Source: Trueperaceae bacterium (GTDB lineage Bacteria > Deinococcota > Deinococci > Deinococcales > Trueperaceae). From it: 59,418 nucleotides of DNA. The notes under the pieces were generated by a model. That model had not been told where the DNA came from. It worked only from the letters and a program-made list of their open reading frames with translations, and searched no databases. This document shows, piece by piece, positions 1 through 7,600 of the stretch (position 1 is its first letter; every line of letters begins with the position of its first letter). Location of the stretch: the NCBI GenBank assembly GCA_020354625.1, contig CP070651.1, forward strand, positions 688,360 through 747,777, in the 5' to 3' direction. Both the position numbers and the translations under genes were made by a program.

Positions 1-33
1 GATACCTGCTTACATAATTTTGGCAACCGCTTT
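1..33. repeat. Right-end fragment of the 106-bp dispersed repeat (copy C)
   Basis: The first 33 bases match the right ends of the full copies at 33423-33528 and 59089-59194 with three differences from the latter. They hold the right stem arm (GATACCTGC) and the conserved GGCAACCGCTTT end. The left part lies outside the window. Unrelated sequence starts at about base 34, which fixes the right boundary of the element. Confidence 0.85.
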
Positions 34-89
34 CGTACAAAAGGGGAAAGGTTGGAGCGATGGTAATCTCCACAGTTTCACACCACTCC

Positions 90-119
90 TTGACACTCAA
101 GCCGACAACTCGATACAAT
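90..119 (+). promoter_or_regulatory. Promoter of tRNA-Gln
   Basis: A perfect -35 box TTGACA (90-95) and a -10 box TACAAT (114-119) with an 18-bp spacer lie 14 bp upstream of the tRNA 5' end. The position and near-consensus quality fit a strong stable-RNA promoter. Confidence 0.75.
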
Positions 120-133
120 TCGCGGTGCACTGT

Positions 134-207
134 TGGGCCATCGTCTAATGGTAGGACAACCGGTTTTGGTCCGGTCGGTCGGGGTTCGAATCCCTGTGGC
201 CCAGCCA
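134..207 (+). tRNA. tRNA-Gln (anticodon TTG), CCA encoded
   Basis: A full cloverleaf can be drawn. The acceptor stem is TGGGCCA (134-140) with TGGCCCA (197-203), discriminator G204 and encoded CCA (205-207). The anticodon stem ACCGG/CCGGT closes the loop TTTTGGT, giving anticodon TTG for CAA codons. The T-loop is GTTCGAATC. The first pair is U1-A72, the element by which bacterial GatCAB is known to recognise tRNA-Gln. The nearby gatC gene therefore suggests the transamidation route, though a GlnRS elsewhere is not excluded. Confidence 0.95.
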
Positions 208-210
208 GAA

Positions 211-239
211 GGCCTCCCTTCGGGGAGGCCGTTTCATTT
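211..239 (+). terminator. Terminator after tRNA-Gln
   Basis: An 8-bp GC-rich stem GGCCTCCC-TTCG-GGGAGGCC (211-230) with a stable TTCG tetraloop is followed by the T-rich tail GTTTCATTT. It starts 3 nt after the tRNA CCA end. Confidence 0.8.
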
Positions 240-315
240 CCGAATAGGGCCATCTGCAATCGAACGGTTACCAGCTCGACAAAACAGGGCGGCCGAGTTG
301 GAAATCGTTTCAGCT

Positions 316-351
316 GAGTAGTGCACCGACAACTTCGGCACAGAGCTACTC
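316..351 (-). terminator. Hairpin downstream of the 3-hydroxyacyl-CoA dehydrogenase gene
   Basis: The arms GAGTAG (316-321) and CTACTC (346-351), with an inner CGA/TCG stem, lie just past the minus-strand stop at 355. There is no clear U-run, so it may be a 3'-end stabiliser rather than a true intrinsic terminator. Confidence 0.45.
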
Positions 352-354
352 GGC

Positions 355-1182
355 TTACTCCTTATCACCGTAATGATAGAATCCCTGTCCGCTCTTCCGA
401 CCGAGATGCCCGGCCTCCACCAGCTTTCGCAAGGTTTGGCTGGGACGAAAACGCTCTCCGATTGCTTCTGTCATCGCCTCAGAGATGTAGAGCAAGGTGT
501 CGAGACCGACGTAATCGGCGAGTTCAAGAGGCCCCATAGGATGGTTGAGCCCGAGCCTAATCGCCGCATCGATATCGTCTCGGCTGGCAACTCCCTCTTC
601 TAAAATCCGTATCGATTCACAGAGGAGTGCGGCCAGCGCCCGGGTAGTCACAAACCCCTGCCGGTCTTGCACCACAACCGGGGTCTTACCACAACGCTCT
701 GCTAGATCTCGTGTTCGCTCGAGCGTACGCTCATCTGTCTGCAATGCGACGACGATCTCTATGAGCGCCATCCGCTCCGGCGGGTTGAACCAGTGCATGC
801 CGATCACCTGAGCCGGCCGCTCTGTCGCCGCAGCGATTGCCGTCACCGAGAGTTCGCTCGTGTTGGTAGCCAACACCGCCTTGGCACTTGCGTGTCGGTC
901 GATCTGGGCAAACATATCGCGTTTCAGCTGAAGGTTTTCGGGAATCGCTTCGATCACGAAGTCGGCGTCGCGAACCGCAGAAGACAAGTCAGTGGTGAGA
1001 TCGAGATCTCTCTCTACCCTCTCGGGTTCGGTCCGCTTTCGAGCTCGCGCCTCAGTTCTCTCAAGAGCTCCCCCGTAAGAGTCGTATACGCTCACTCGAA
1101 ATCCACTTGCAAGACAGAGCGTCGCAATGCCACTCCCCATGACACCCGCTCCCACAACAGCGACCTTTTCGATAACATCCAT
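355..1182 (-). CDS. 3-hydroxyacyl-CoA dehydrogenase (3-hydroxybutyryl-CoA dehydrogenase type)
   Basis: NAD(P)-dependent oxidation of L-3-hydroxyacyl-CoA to 3-ketoacyl-CoA, used in fatty-acid or butyrate/PHB-type metabolism in the cytoplasm. The 275-aa product has the Rossmann motif GAGVMGSG near residue 10, the NTSELS strand, the catalytic-His segment HWFNPP, and the C-terminal dimer-domain segment NHPMGPLELADYVGLD, as in single-domain Hbd enzymes of about 280 aa. The ATG at 1182 is preferred because AGGAGG-like GGAGG (1193-1189) lies 6 nt upstream; a TTG one codon earlier is also open. It stands apart from the genes beside it. Whether the substrate is C4 or longer cannot be told from sequence. 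Confidence 0.9.
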   Translation of the reverse strand: MDVIEKVAVVGAGVMGSGIATLCLASGFRVSVYDSYGGALERTEARARKRTEPERVERDLDLTTDLSSAVRDADFVIEAIPENLQLKRDMFAQIDRHASAKAVLATNTSELSVTAIAAATERPAQVIGMHWFNPPERMALIEIVVALQTDERTLERTRDLAERCGKTPVVVQDRQGFVTTRALAALLCESIRILEEGVASRDDIDAAIRLGLNHPMGPLELADYVGLDTLLYISEAMTEAIGERFRPSQTLRKLVEAGHLGRKSGQGFYHYGDKE

Positions 1183-1232
1183 CAAAAACCTCCGCTCTCT
1201 AACACACCGAATCGATGCAACCTCACATCCCC

Positions 1233-2051
1233 TCAGGAGAACGCCTGAAACGATGTTGGAGACGTTTTTTCAAGATCTACGCCCACAGAGATCGGGGCAT
1301 AAAGATCGAAACGCGTCGTCTTACCGTGCAGCATCCCGGAAGGCTCCACACCGGCGAGATAGGGAGCTCGACGAGCCCGTTTCACCACCACACGAAAGGT
1401 CGCAGCCTTTCGCGCCGGCAGGAGCAATGTGGACGTGTCTTCGTCGTCGCCTACAAGAGCTCGAAAGGCGTGCATGGCCTTATTTTTTCTTGCGCTCTTC
1501 TTCGTAAGGGGATACATCGGATCGAGATAGATAACATCAGGCCGGGTATCGAGGTGAGAGATTACACGGGATGCCTCATCAAAGGTAAGCTTCATTCGCC
1601 CGACCACCTCTGCTGTAACCTCGTCTTCCGCCGCCCTCAAAAGGGCATCTTCGAGTAATGCGAAGACAATGGGAGATCGCTCTACCAAGTGGACCTGGCA
1701 ACCGAGGCTTGCCAGCACAAAGGCATCCTGCGCGAGACCGGCTGTGACATCGAGTACGGTTCTCACACCCCTCTTGGTCACTCCGACCGCCCGTGCAAGC
1801 AACGGTATCGGCTCTCGTTCCCTGAGAAGGCCTCGCAACCGCCGCTGGAAATTTCTCGCTGTGAAATCGGCGTAGATCGGACCGCTCATCCCCACATCTC
1901 CTACGTGGAGCTCGAGTCTACGTGGGGTGAGTAGCAAGAAGGGACCACCTGCAAGTTCTTGAGGCTGGCAGACACTCAAGCCATACCGGAGGCTGAGCGC
2001 TTCAGCCCGGGCCTGGTACTCCTTCGTACTGGCCGTCACCGGAATCATCAC
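1233..2051 (-). CDS. rsmJ: RsmJ-like 16S rRNA (guanine-N2) methyltransferase
   Basis: SAM-dependent class I methyltransferase; E. coli RsmJ makes m2G1516 in 16S rRNA. The order of motifs is that of the family: LDVTAGLAQDAFVLASLG (SAM-binding motif I with following helix), HLVERSP (motif II acidic residue), VIYLDPMYP (motif IV) with the KKSA stretch after it, RVVVKR, and KTTRFDLYAP at the C end. The product is 272 aa (E. coli 250). The GTG at 2051 is favoured because TAAGCT (2064-2059) lies 7 nt upstream, the leaderless pattern seen throughout this window, and because it matches the E. coli N terminus; a longer frame opens at 2078. The family is best known from Gammaproteobacteria, so its presence here is of interest. 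Confidence 0.85.
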   Translation of the reverse strand: MMIPVTASTKEYQARAEALSLRYGLSVCQPQELAGGPFLLLTPRRLELHVGDVGMSGPIYADFTARNFQRRLRGLLREREPIPLLARAVGVTKRGVRTVLDVTAGLAQDAFVLASLGCQVHLVERSPIVFALLEDALLRAAEDEVTAEVVGRMKLTFDEASRVISHLDTRPDVIYLDPMYPLTKKSARKNKAMHAFRALVGDDEDTSTLLLPARKAATFRVVVKRARRAPYLAGVEPSGMLHGKTTRFDLYAPISVGVDLEKTSPTSFQAFS

Positions 2052-2162
2052 TGACGTCAGCTTACCTCGCGCCACCACTCGAAGTGACCCGGCAGCTTCA
2101 CGCAGCGATCAGGGGATGAAAACGACCTCTAGCAAAAGGAGATCTATAAAAACCTATGGGAA

Positions 2163-2203
2163 GGTTCGAAATGCCCTATCGCCTACTACGGTAGTTTCGA
2201 ACC
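2163..2203 (-). terminator. Inverted repeat after the sulfurtransferase gene
   Basis: A perfect 9-bp inverted repeat GGTTCGAAA (2163-2171) / TTTCGAACC (2195-2203) with an inner CTAC-TACG-GTAG hairpin lies 53 bp past the minus-strand stop at 2256. A run GGTTTTTAT follows on the minus strand about 9 nt later. It is probably a terminator; an operator for the next minus-strand gene is possible. Confidence 0.5.
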
Positions 2204-2255
2204 GGAGCCATTCAGTTCCGTCATAAACCACCTAACGCGGTTGGGAATCGTAAGC

Positions 2256-3113
2256 CTATGCCCCTTGTTCGATCGGCACCCCGACCATGTTTCCCCACTC
2301 GGTCCACGAACCATCATAGTTGCGCACCTTCGGATATCCGAGCAGGTACTTGAGAACAAACCAGGTGTGGCTGCTACGCTCGGCAATTCGACAGTAGGCC
2401 ACGATGTCTTTTTCACCTGTCACACCTTTGCTAGCGTAGAGGGCCGTCAGCTCATCAGCCGACTTGAAGGTGCCGTCTTCATTTACCGCCTGTGCCCAGG
2501 GAATGTTGCTGGCACCAGGAATGTGCCCACCACGCAGCGCACCCTCCTGCGGGTACTCTGGCATGTGAAGCTTCTCACCGCTATACTCTGCAGGGCTACG
2601 AACATCGACCAAAGCGCCGCTCGCATCTTTGACTCGAATGATATGTTGGAGCACATCGGCTGCGTAAGCTCTGATCGATTCATCGCGATAGGGAACTCGA
2701 TATTGCCCTGACGGGTAAGTCGGCTTCTCATCGCTCAGGGGGCGCCCTTCAGCCAACCACTTCTGCCGCCCTCCGTTCATAAGCCGCACGTCTTGGTGGC
2801 CATTGTATTTGAAAAACCAGAAAGCGTAGGCAGCCCACCAGTTCGATTTGTCACCATAGAGAACGACCGTCGTGGCGTTGCTGATTCCCTTCGACTCCAT
2901 CAATTCAGCAAAACCACCCTCATCGACGAAGTCTCGGACATCAGAACGCTGCAACTCGGTATGCCAGTCGACCTTGACGGCACCGGGAACGTGTCCCTGC
3001 TCATATAAAAGAATGTCTTCATCTACCTCAACCACCCGAACGTCAGTATCTTGGTGATGCGCTTCGACCCAAGCCGTATCTACGAGTACATTAGGGTATG
3101 TATAATCAGCCAT
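2256..3113 (-). CDS. Thiosulfate sulfurtransferase (tandem rhodanese)
   Basis: Transfers sulfane sulfur from thiosulfate (or another donor) to a thiophilic acceptor through an active-site cysteine persulfide. Two rhodanese domains can be seen: residues about 8-135, which carry only the structural [11 protein letters not shown] motif and no catalytic Cys, and about 150-280, which has [12 protein letters not shown] and the active loop CRIAERSS with Cys241. The loop resembles the CRxxxR(S/T) pattern of thiosulfate sulfurtransferases rather than the CG(S/T)GVT pattern of mercaptopyruvate enzymes. Length 285 aa is typical. The start has a perfect AGGAGG 8 nt upstream. It is transcribed alone, divergent from rpe. 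Confidence 0.92.
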   Translation of the reverse strand: MADYTYPNVLVDTAWVEAHHQDTDVRVVEVDEDILLYEQGHVPGAVKVDWHTELQRSDVRDFVDEGGFAELMESKGISNATTVVLYGDKSNWWAAYAFWFFKYNGHQDVRLMNGGRQKWLAEGRPLSDEKPTYPSGQYRVPYRDESIRAYAADVLQHIIRVKDASGALVDVRSPAEYSGEKLHMPEYPQEGALRGGHIPGASNIPWAQAVNEDGTFKSADELTALYASKGVTGEKDIVAYCRIAERSSHTWFVLKYLLGYPKVRNYDGSWTEWGNMVGVPIEQGA

Positions 3114-3338
3114 CGCTCATCCTCCTTGGACAGCACGCTCGCAGCGTACCAGAACCATCGTCACCCATATGGCATCTGTCGTAACGTCAACCGCTTTACC
3201 CACGGGCCGCTCCCCTCGATTTTCCTCCCGACACCATCAACCAGGCATAGAAAGACATCGCCGACGTGTGATCGAGCTCAACCCCGGGAACCTTGAGCGA
3301 AGGCGAAACGCGTCGCACCGAACCACCGACTACCCTGC

Positions 3339-3344
3339 TATACT
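3339..3344 (+). promoter_or_regulatory. -10 box for leaderless rpe mRNA
   Basis: TATACT ends 6 nt before the GTG start of rpe, with no Shine-Dalgarno sequence between them. This implies transcription starting at or next to the start codon. No good -35 box sits 17 bp upstream. Confidence 0.6.
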
Positions 3345-3350
3345 CCAGCC

Positions 3351-4013
3351 GTGCCAACTTCAAAAATCGCCCCCTCGATCTTGGCCTCAGACTTTGCACG
3401 CTTAGGCGATGAAGCGAGAGCCGCGGAAGAGGCGGGTGCCGACTATCTTCACATCGACGTAATGGATGGCCACTTCGTGCCGAACATCACCCTGGGACCC
3501 AGCATTGTGGAAGCGTGCCGAAGAAGCACAAATCTCCCGCTCGATGTCCACCTGATGATCGCGTTTCCAGAGCGCTACCTTGCCGATTTCAAAACGGCAG
3601 GAGCCGATCACATCACAATCCATGCTGAAGCTACCCAGCACCATCACCGTGCCCTTCAAACCATCAAGAGTGGTGGCTTGAAAGCAGGTCTGGCTGTCAA
3701 TCCCCTGACACCACTCCACATCTTTGAAGAGGCACTCCCACTGATCGACCTGGCGCTCATCATGAGTGTCAATCCCGGATTCGGTGGTCAGACGTTCATC
3801 GAGGGTAGTCTCGACCGCATCACCCGCCTCAAGCACCTCTGTTCGCGCCTGAACCCCGACTGTGAAATCGAGGTGGATGGCGGGGTGAGCATCTCGAACG
3901 TACAGAGCATCGTCAGGGCTGGAGCAGACGTTGTGATCGCCGGTAGCGCGATCTACAACGGCAACGGCAGTGTCAGCGAGAACGTCAAACGCTTTCGAGA
4001 ACAAATGGTGTAG
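3351..4013 (+). CDS. rpe: Ribulose-phosphate 3-epimerase
   Basis: Interconverts D-ribulose 5-phosphate and D-xylulose 5-phosphate in the pentose phosphate pathway. The 220-aa TIM barrel has the family segments IAPSILASDF, HIDVMDGHFVPN (metal His and Asp), DVHLMI, MSVNPGFGGQ and EVDGGV, followed by the phosphate-binding AGSAIYNG. The GTG start is fixed by the -10 box TATACT only 6 nt upstream, which marks a leaderless transcript. The gene stands alone, convergent with accA. It belongs to the same pathway as zwf (33.6 kb). Confidence 0.96.
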   Translation: MPTSKIAPSILASDFARLGDEARAAEEAGADYLHIDVMDGHFVPNITLGPSIVEACRRSTNLPLDVHLMIAFPERYLADFKTAGADHITIHAEATQHHHRALQTIKSGGLKAGLAVNPLTPLHIFEEALPLIDLALIMSVNPGFGGQTFIEGSLDRITRLKHLCSRLNPDCEIEVDGGVSISNVQSIVRAGADVVIAGSAIYNGNGSVSENVKRFREQMV

Positions 4014-4061
4014 CCTTCGGTTAACCTAGCGATGCAAGAGATAGCTGCTCAATCGTCAAAC

Positions 4062-5012
4062 TCAAACCAAATCGAACTCGCCCAAATGCCTGAAACGCTC
4101 ACGGCGTTGCCGAATCCATTCGTCTGAGGTCAGCGACATGAGCGCCGCCAACTCTTCAACAAGGGCTCCCTTAACACGCTCCATGGCACTTCCTGGGTTA
4201 CGGTGCGCCCCACCGACCGGTTCATCGATAACACGGTCCACGATCCCCAACTGCAAAAGATCATCGGCAGTGAGTCGCAGCGCCTCGGCAGCTTTCGGAG
4301 CTTCTGTGGAATCGCGCCACAAGATCGCGGCACAAGACTCTGGACTGATGACCGAATAGATTGCGTTCTCAAGAATCAGTACGCGGTTGGCAACACCGAC
4401 AGCCAAAGCACCGCCCGAACCTCCCTCACCGATCACCACGCTGATCGCAGGCACCCGTAAACGGCTCATGCGTCGGATGCTCTCAGCGATCACCCAGGCC
4501 TGTCCTTGCTCCTCGGCCGCAATCCCTGGGTAGGCGCCAGGCGTGTCGATCAGCGTAATCACGGGCAGGTGAAACTTATCGGCGAGATCGAACAAGCGAA
4601 TCGCCTTTCGATATCCACTCGGATGGGACATACCGAAATTCCGGTGAATATTCTCTTTGGTATCCCGCCCCTTTTGCTGAGCGAGTACCATGACACTCTG
4701 CCCTTGCAGAAACGCCAGGCCTCCTACCAGGGCCGGGTCATCGCCCAGCGCTCGATCGCCATGCAGTTCCGTAAAATCCTCGAAGATCGATTGAAGATAG
4801 TCCATACCGGTCGGACGACCCGGCGCACGCGCCACCTGCACGCGTTGCCAGCGCGAAAGGTTGGCAAATGTCTCTTTCTTGAGTCGTTCGAGCCTCTGCT
4901 CGAGAAGCTGGATCTCATCTGTGAGATCGACCCCTTGCTCGGCAGCGTAGCTGCGCATGTCACTGATTTTTGTCTCCAACTCAACGATCGGCTGCTCAAA
5001 TGACAGCGGCAC
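4062..5012 (-). CDS. accA: Acetyl-CoA carboxylase carboxyltransferase, alpha subunit
   Basis: With AccD it transfers the carboxyl group from carboxybiotin to acetyl-CoA, giving malonyl-CoA for fatty acid synthesis. The 316-aa product has the crotonase-like carboxyltransferase fold, with [23 protein letters not shown] and the oxyanion-hole glycine run [10 protein letters not shown]. The GTG at 5012 is preferred over the TTG at 5018 because GGAGG lies 6 nt upstream of it. The gene overlaps the 3' end of accD by 17 bp, so the two are translated from one mRNA and probably coupled. Confidence 0.95.
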   Translation of the reverse strand: MPLSFEQPIVELETKISDMRSYAAEQGVDLTDEIQLLEQRLERLKKETFANLSRWQRVQVARAPGRPTGMDYLQSIFEDFTELHGDRALGDDPALVGGLAFLQGQSVMVLAQQKGRDTKENIHRNFGMSHPSGYRKAIRLFDLADKFHLPVITLIDTPGAYPGIAAEEQGQAWVIAESIRRMSRLRVPAISVVIGEGGSGGALAVGVANRVLILENAIYSVISPESCAAILWRDSTEAPKAAEALRLTADDLLQLGIVDRVIDEPVGGAHRNPGSAMERVKGALVEELAALMSLTSDEWIRQRRERFRHLGEFDLV

Positions 5013-5883
5013 GCTCAACCTCCGGCACCTCTTTTGCCAAGCCCCCGCGAAGCAATCTCAGATAGAGAGCCAAGCGCTCCTTGAGCTGTTGCCTGGGGAT
5101 GACGTCATCGACCATACCCTTTTTCAAAAGAAACTCCGCCCGCTGGAAACCTTCTGGGAGATCTTGCTTGATGGTCTGCTGTATGACGCGCGGCCCAGCA
5201 AAGCAGATCAGGGCATTCGGTTCGGCAACGATCAGATCGCCGAGAGTGGCAAAGCTAGCGGTTACCCCACCCGTCGTGGGGTCTGTGAGCACGCTGATAT
5301 AGGGTAAGCGCCTCTCTGATAGAGCTTCGAGTGCAACGGTGGTCTTGGCCATCTGCATGAGAGAGAGTGCCCCCTCTTGCATACGAGCACCTCCCGAGGC
5401 CGTCACAGCGATCAGGCTTCGGTCCTCCTCGGCAGCTCGTTCCGCTGCCCGGGTCACCTCTTCGCCTACGACCGAACCCATCGATCCCCCAGCGAAAAAG
5501 AAGTCCATGACGACAAGAGCCACATCTTCTCCCTCAAGACGTGCCGCTCCGGTGACCACGGCATCGGGCCGCTGCTGTTGATCTTGAACCTTGGCGATCC
5601 TTTCCGGGTAGGGTTTGGTATCGACGAATTGCAGCGGGTCCCGAGGTGTCAACTTGCCCGACCACAATTCGAACGTATCATCATCCGCCAGGAGTTGAAT
5701 ACGTGCATCAACCGGCATTCGATGGTGGTGACGACACTCAGGGCAGACGTACTGGTTTGCCACGAGATCTTTGCGGTAGATCTGCGCGCTACACGCGTCA
5801 CATTTCATCCACAGACCCGCAGGGCTCTGATCCTCATCACCCTTGGTAGGCCGCTTTCGCCTGAAAAAGCGCTCAAGAGCCAT
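4996..5883 (-). CDS. accD: Acetyl-CoA carboxylase carboxyltransferase, beta subunit
   Basis: Zinc-ribbon subunit of the acetyl-CoA carboxyltransferase. The N-terminal Cys4 ribbon is complete (Cys28, Cys31, Cys47, Cys50). The carboxyltransferase domain follows, with [21 protein letters not shown] and [13 protein letters not shown]. Length 295 aa is normal. GGGAGG 7 nt upstream supports the ATG at 5883. It is the first gene of the accD-accA pair. A possible promoter lies about 60 bp upstream (TAGAAT, 5944-5939, with TTCAGC 18 bp further up). Confidence 0.95.
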   Translation of the reverse strand: MALERFFRRKRPTKGDEDQSPAGLWMKCDACSAQIYRKDLVANQYVCPECRHHHRMPVDARIQLLADDDTFELWSGKLTPRDPLQFVDTKPYPERIAKVQDQQQRPDAVVTGAARLEGEDVALVVMDFFFAGGSMGSVVGEEVTRAAERAAEEDRSLIAVTASGGARMQEGALSLMQMAKTTVALEALSERRLPYISVLTDPTTGGVTASFATLGDLIVAEPNALICFAGPRVIQQTIKQDLPEGFQRAEFLLKKGMVDDVIPRQQLKERLALYLRLLRGGLAKEVPEVERAAVI

Positions 5884-6033
5884 GAGAAGACCTCCCTAGC
5901 CTGTTTGGAATTACGCTTCTTGGCTTCGGCACGTCATCATTCTAGCAGTATGGAAGGCCTTTGCTGAACCGAGGGAGACAGTAGGGGTTCAAGCAAACAC
6001 CAGCAATTTTCGAAGTGTCTGTCAGCACGATAC

Positions 6034-6062
6034 TTGTGAGACGCCTTGAAGCGCAGTATTCT
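6034..6062 (+). promoter_or_regulatory. Promoter of the SDR gene (leaderless)
   Basis: The -35 box TTGTGA (6034-6039) and -10 box TATTCT (6057-6062) have an exact 17-bp spacer. The -10 box ends 8 nt before the ATG at 6071, and no ribosome binding site fits between, so the mRNA is probably leaderless. Confidence 0.65.
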
Positions 6063-6070
6063 ACATGCTG

Positions 6071-6886
6071 ATGAGTAAGGCTAACGTCGTGTTGGTAACC
6101 AACGTCGCACAGGGTTTTGGCCGAGCGATCGCCCTCGCGTACGGTCTGGCTCAGCACGATGTCGTCTGTGCAGATAGAGACGTCGACATGGCCTCGAAAA
6201 CCGCTGCTGAAATCGAGGAGTTGGGAGGACAGGCCATCCCGATCCAGGCGGATATGACCACCCAGATGGATGTCTATAACGCCTTCAACAAGGTGTTCGA
6301 GATTTTCGGGCACCTTAGCGGTGTGATACACGTCGCCACCCAAGAGAGTCACACACCGTTTCACACGCTCTCAGAAGCCGAGTTTGCAGAGCTATTTGCT
6401 GAAGATCTCAAGAGCAGCTTTCTCACGCTCAAGACGGCTTCGAGGCTTCTGGACCAAGCTTGGATCGTCCTCGTCACACCGCCACGGGATGCCTCGGAGC
6501 CACAAATGTCGGCTGTACGCGGAGCTCTGACCCGCCTCGCGGCAAGCTTCAGTGCACAACGCCAGAGTATACGCGTTAACGTCGTCGTCCCTTCGAGGGC
6601 CGCAACGGATCCCAAACACGATGACACGCTGGTAAAGACGGTTTTGCACCTCGGCTCAGATGAAGCCGAAGGTGTGGCCGGACACCAACTTTTCGTGACG
6701 CTCCCTCCCCCCCCACAAGCGGTAGAGACGTTGTTGCCAGAGGTACGAGCAGCACTCGATGAAACCGTTCGCCAAGACGATCTGGAAGCGAGTATATTTG
6801 GTGAGTTCGTCGAAACACTCGATGATCAGGAGCGATTCTACATCGAGCCTGGAGGGGTTCGAACCATTGAGGATGAAGATACTTGA
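6071..6886 (+). CDS. Degenerate short-chain dehydrogenase/reductase-like protein
   Basis: The 271-aa product has an SDR Rossmann fold. The cofactor motif TNVAQGFGRAIA is near residue 10, and the ADRDVDMA strand end and QADMTTQMDV segment are normal for NAD(P) binding. The catalytic part is not: where a classical SDR has YxxxK before KAAL, this protein reads MSAVRGALTRLA, without Tyr or Lys, and the catalytic Ser region is also unclear. The C-terminal 90 residues are acidic and unlike standard SDRs. It may be a non-catalytic NAD(P)-binding protein or a diverged enzyme; no substrate can be named. The ATG at 6071 is chosen by the -10 box spacing; an ATG two codons upstream is also open. Confidence 0.7.
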   Translation: MSKANVVLVTNVAQGFGRAIALAYGLAQHDVVCADRDVDMASKTAAEIEELGGQAIPIQADMTTQMDVYNAFNKVFEIFGHLSGVIHVATQESHTPFHTLSEAEFAELFAEDLKSSFLTLKTASRLLDQAWIVLVTPPRDASEPQMSAVRGALTRLAASFSAQRQSIRVNVVVPSRAATDPKHDDTLVKTVLHLGSDEAEGVAGHQLFVTLPPPPQAVETLLPEVRAALDETVRQDDLEASIFGEFVETLDDQERFYIEPGGVRTIEDEDT

Positions 6887-6971
6887 TCGAACGGCCAACC
6901 GTGCGATTGGGTAAAAGGTCGTAACACGCATTACGGGACCTGTCCCTTTTTGATTACGAAAGGCCGTTCGA
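6887..6971 (+). repeat. Long-range inverted repeat in the SDR-nrdR gap, with nested terminator-like hairpin
   Basis: A perfect 10-bp inverted repeat, TCGAACGGCC (6887-6896) and GGCCGTTCGA (6962-6971), begins directly after the TGA stop of the SDR gene. Nested inside is a second stem, GGTCGTAA (6917-6924) with TTAC-GG-GACC (6931-6940), followed by TTTTT (6947-6951). The inner part can act as a terminator for the SDR gene. The outer stem has no assigned role. Confidence 0.5.
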
Positions 6972-7066
6972 GACTGAACCGAACCGATCCACATAGCCGG
7001 GGGAGTCGTAGAAACTGTGGAGCTTCAACATCGGAGAGGCCCCGTACGATGGTATCCTAACCGTTC

Positions 7067-7534
7067 ATGAAGTGCCCGTTTTGCTCGACAAACGATACGC
7101 GGGTCATCAACTCTCGTCCCTCTGATGAGGGAGCTGCAATAAGGAGGCGACGCGAGTGCGCCAACTGCCACCGCCGCTTCACCACCTACGAAAGGGCGCA
7201 ATTCGAGGCACTAATGGTAGCCAAGCGCTCAGCCAGACTCGAAGTGTTCAATCCTGACAAGCTACTCGACAAACTCCGCATCGCCTGTAACAAGCGTCCA
7301 ATCACCGAGAAACAACTCAGAGATTTTGCCTACGGCTTTGAAGATGAGATCCAAAAGCCCGAGATCTCGTCTGAAGAGATCGGACTCAGGACATTAAAGT
7401 TCCTCAAGTCTCTAGACGATGTAGCCTATATCCGTTTTCTCAGCGTCTACCGAGACTTCGACTCAGTAGACCGCTTCATCGAAGAAATCCAACAGCTTGG
7501 TGAGGCGCCGTCGACGGTTCGACGCAAAGAGTAA
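7067..7534 (+). CDS. nrdR: Transcriptional repressor of ribonucleotide reductase genes
   Basis: NrdR represses nrd operons in response to ATP/dATP bound at its ATP-cone. The 155-aa product has the complete N-terminal zinc ribbon (Cys3, Cys6, Cys31, Cys34) and an ATP-cone domain at about 46-136 with VFNPDKLLDKL and SVYRDFDSVDRF. The -10 box TATCCT (7053-7058) ends 8 nt before the ATG, with no SD, so the message is probably leaderless. The gene is single and convergent with sbcC. No NrdR box was found nearby, and no nrd gene is in the window. Confidence 0.95.
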   Translation: MKCPFCSTNDTRVINSRPSDEGAAIRRRRECANCHRRFTTYERAQFEALMVAKRSARLEVFNPDKLLDKLRIACNKRPITEKQLRDFAYGFEDEIQKPEISSEEIGLRTLKFLKSLDDVAYIRFLSVYRDFDSVDRFIEEIQQLGEAPSTVRRKE

Positions 7535-7600
7535 CCGACTCGCCATCACGCGTTCGTTGGAAGCCCCCAATTCACACGGGGACTTGCTCACGAGACTTGC

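Noticed and set aside
3186-3200. A possible fourth repeat copy (CAACCGCTTTA at about 3188)
   Set aside because: Only about 11 bp match the right end of the repeat; the arms are absent.
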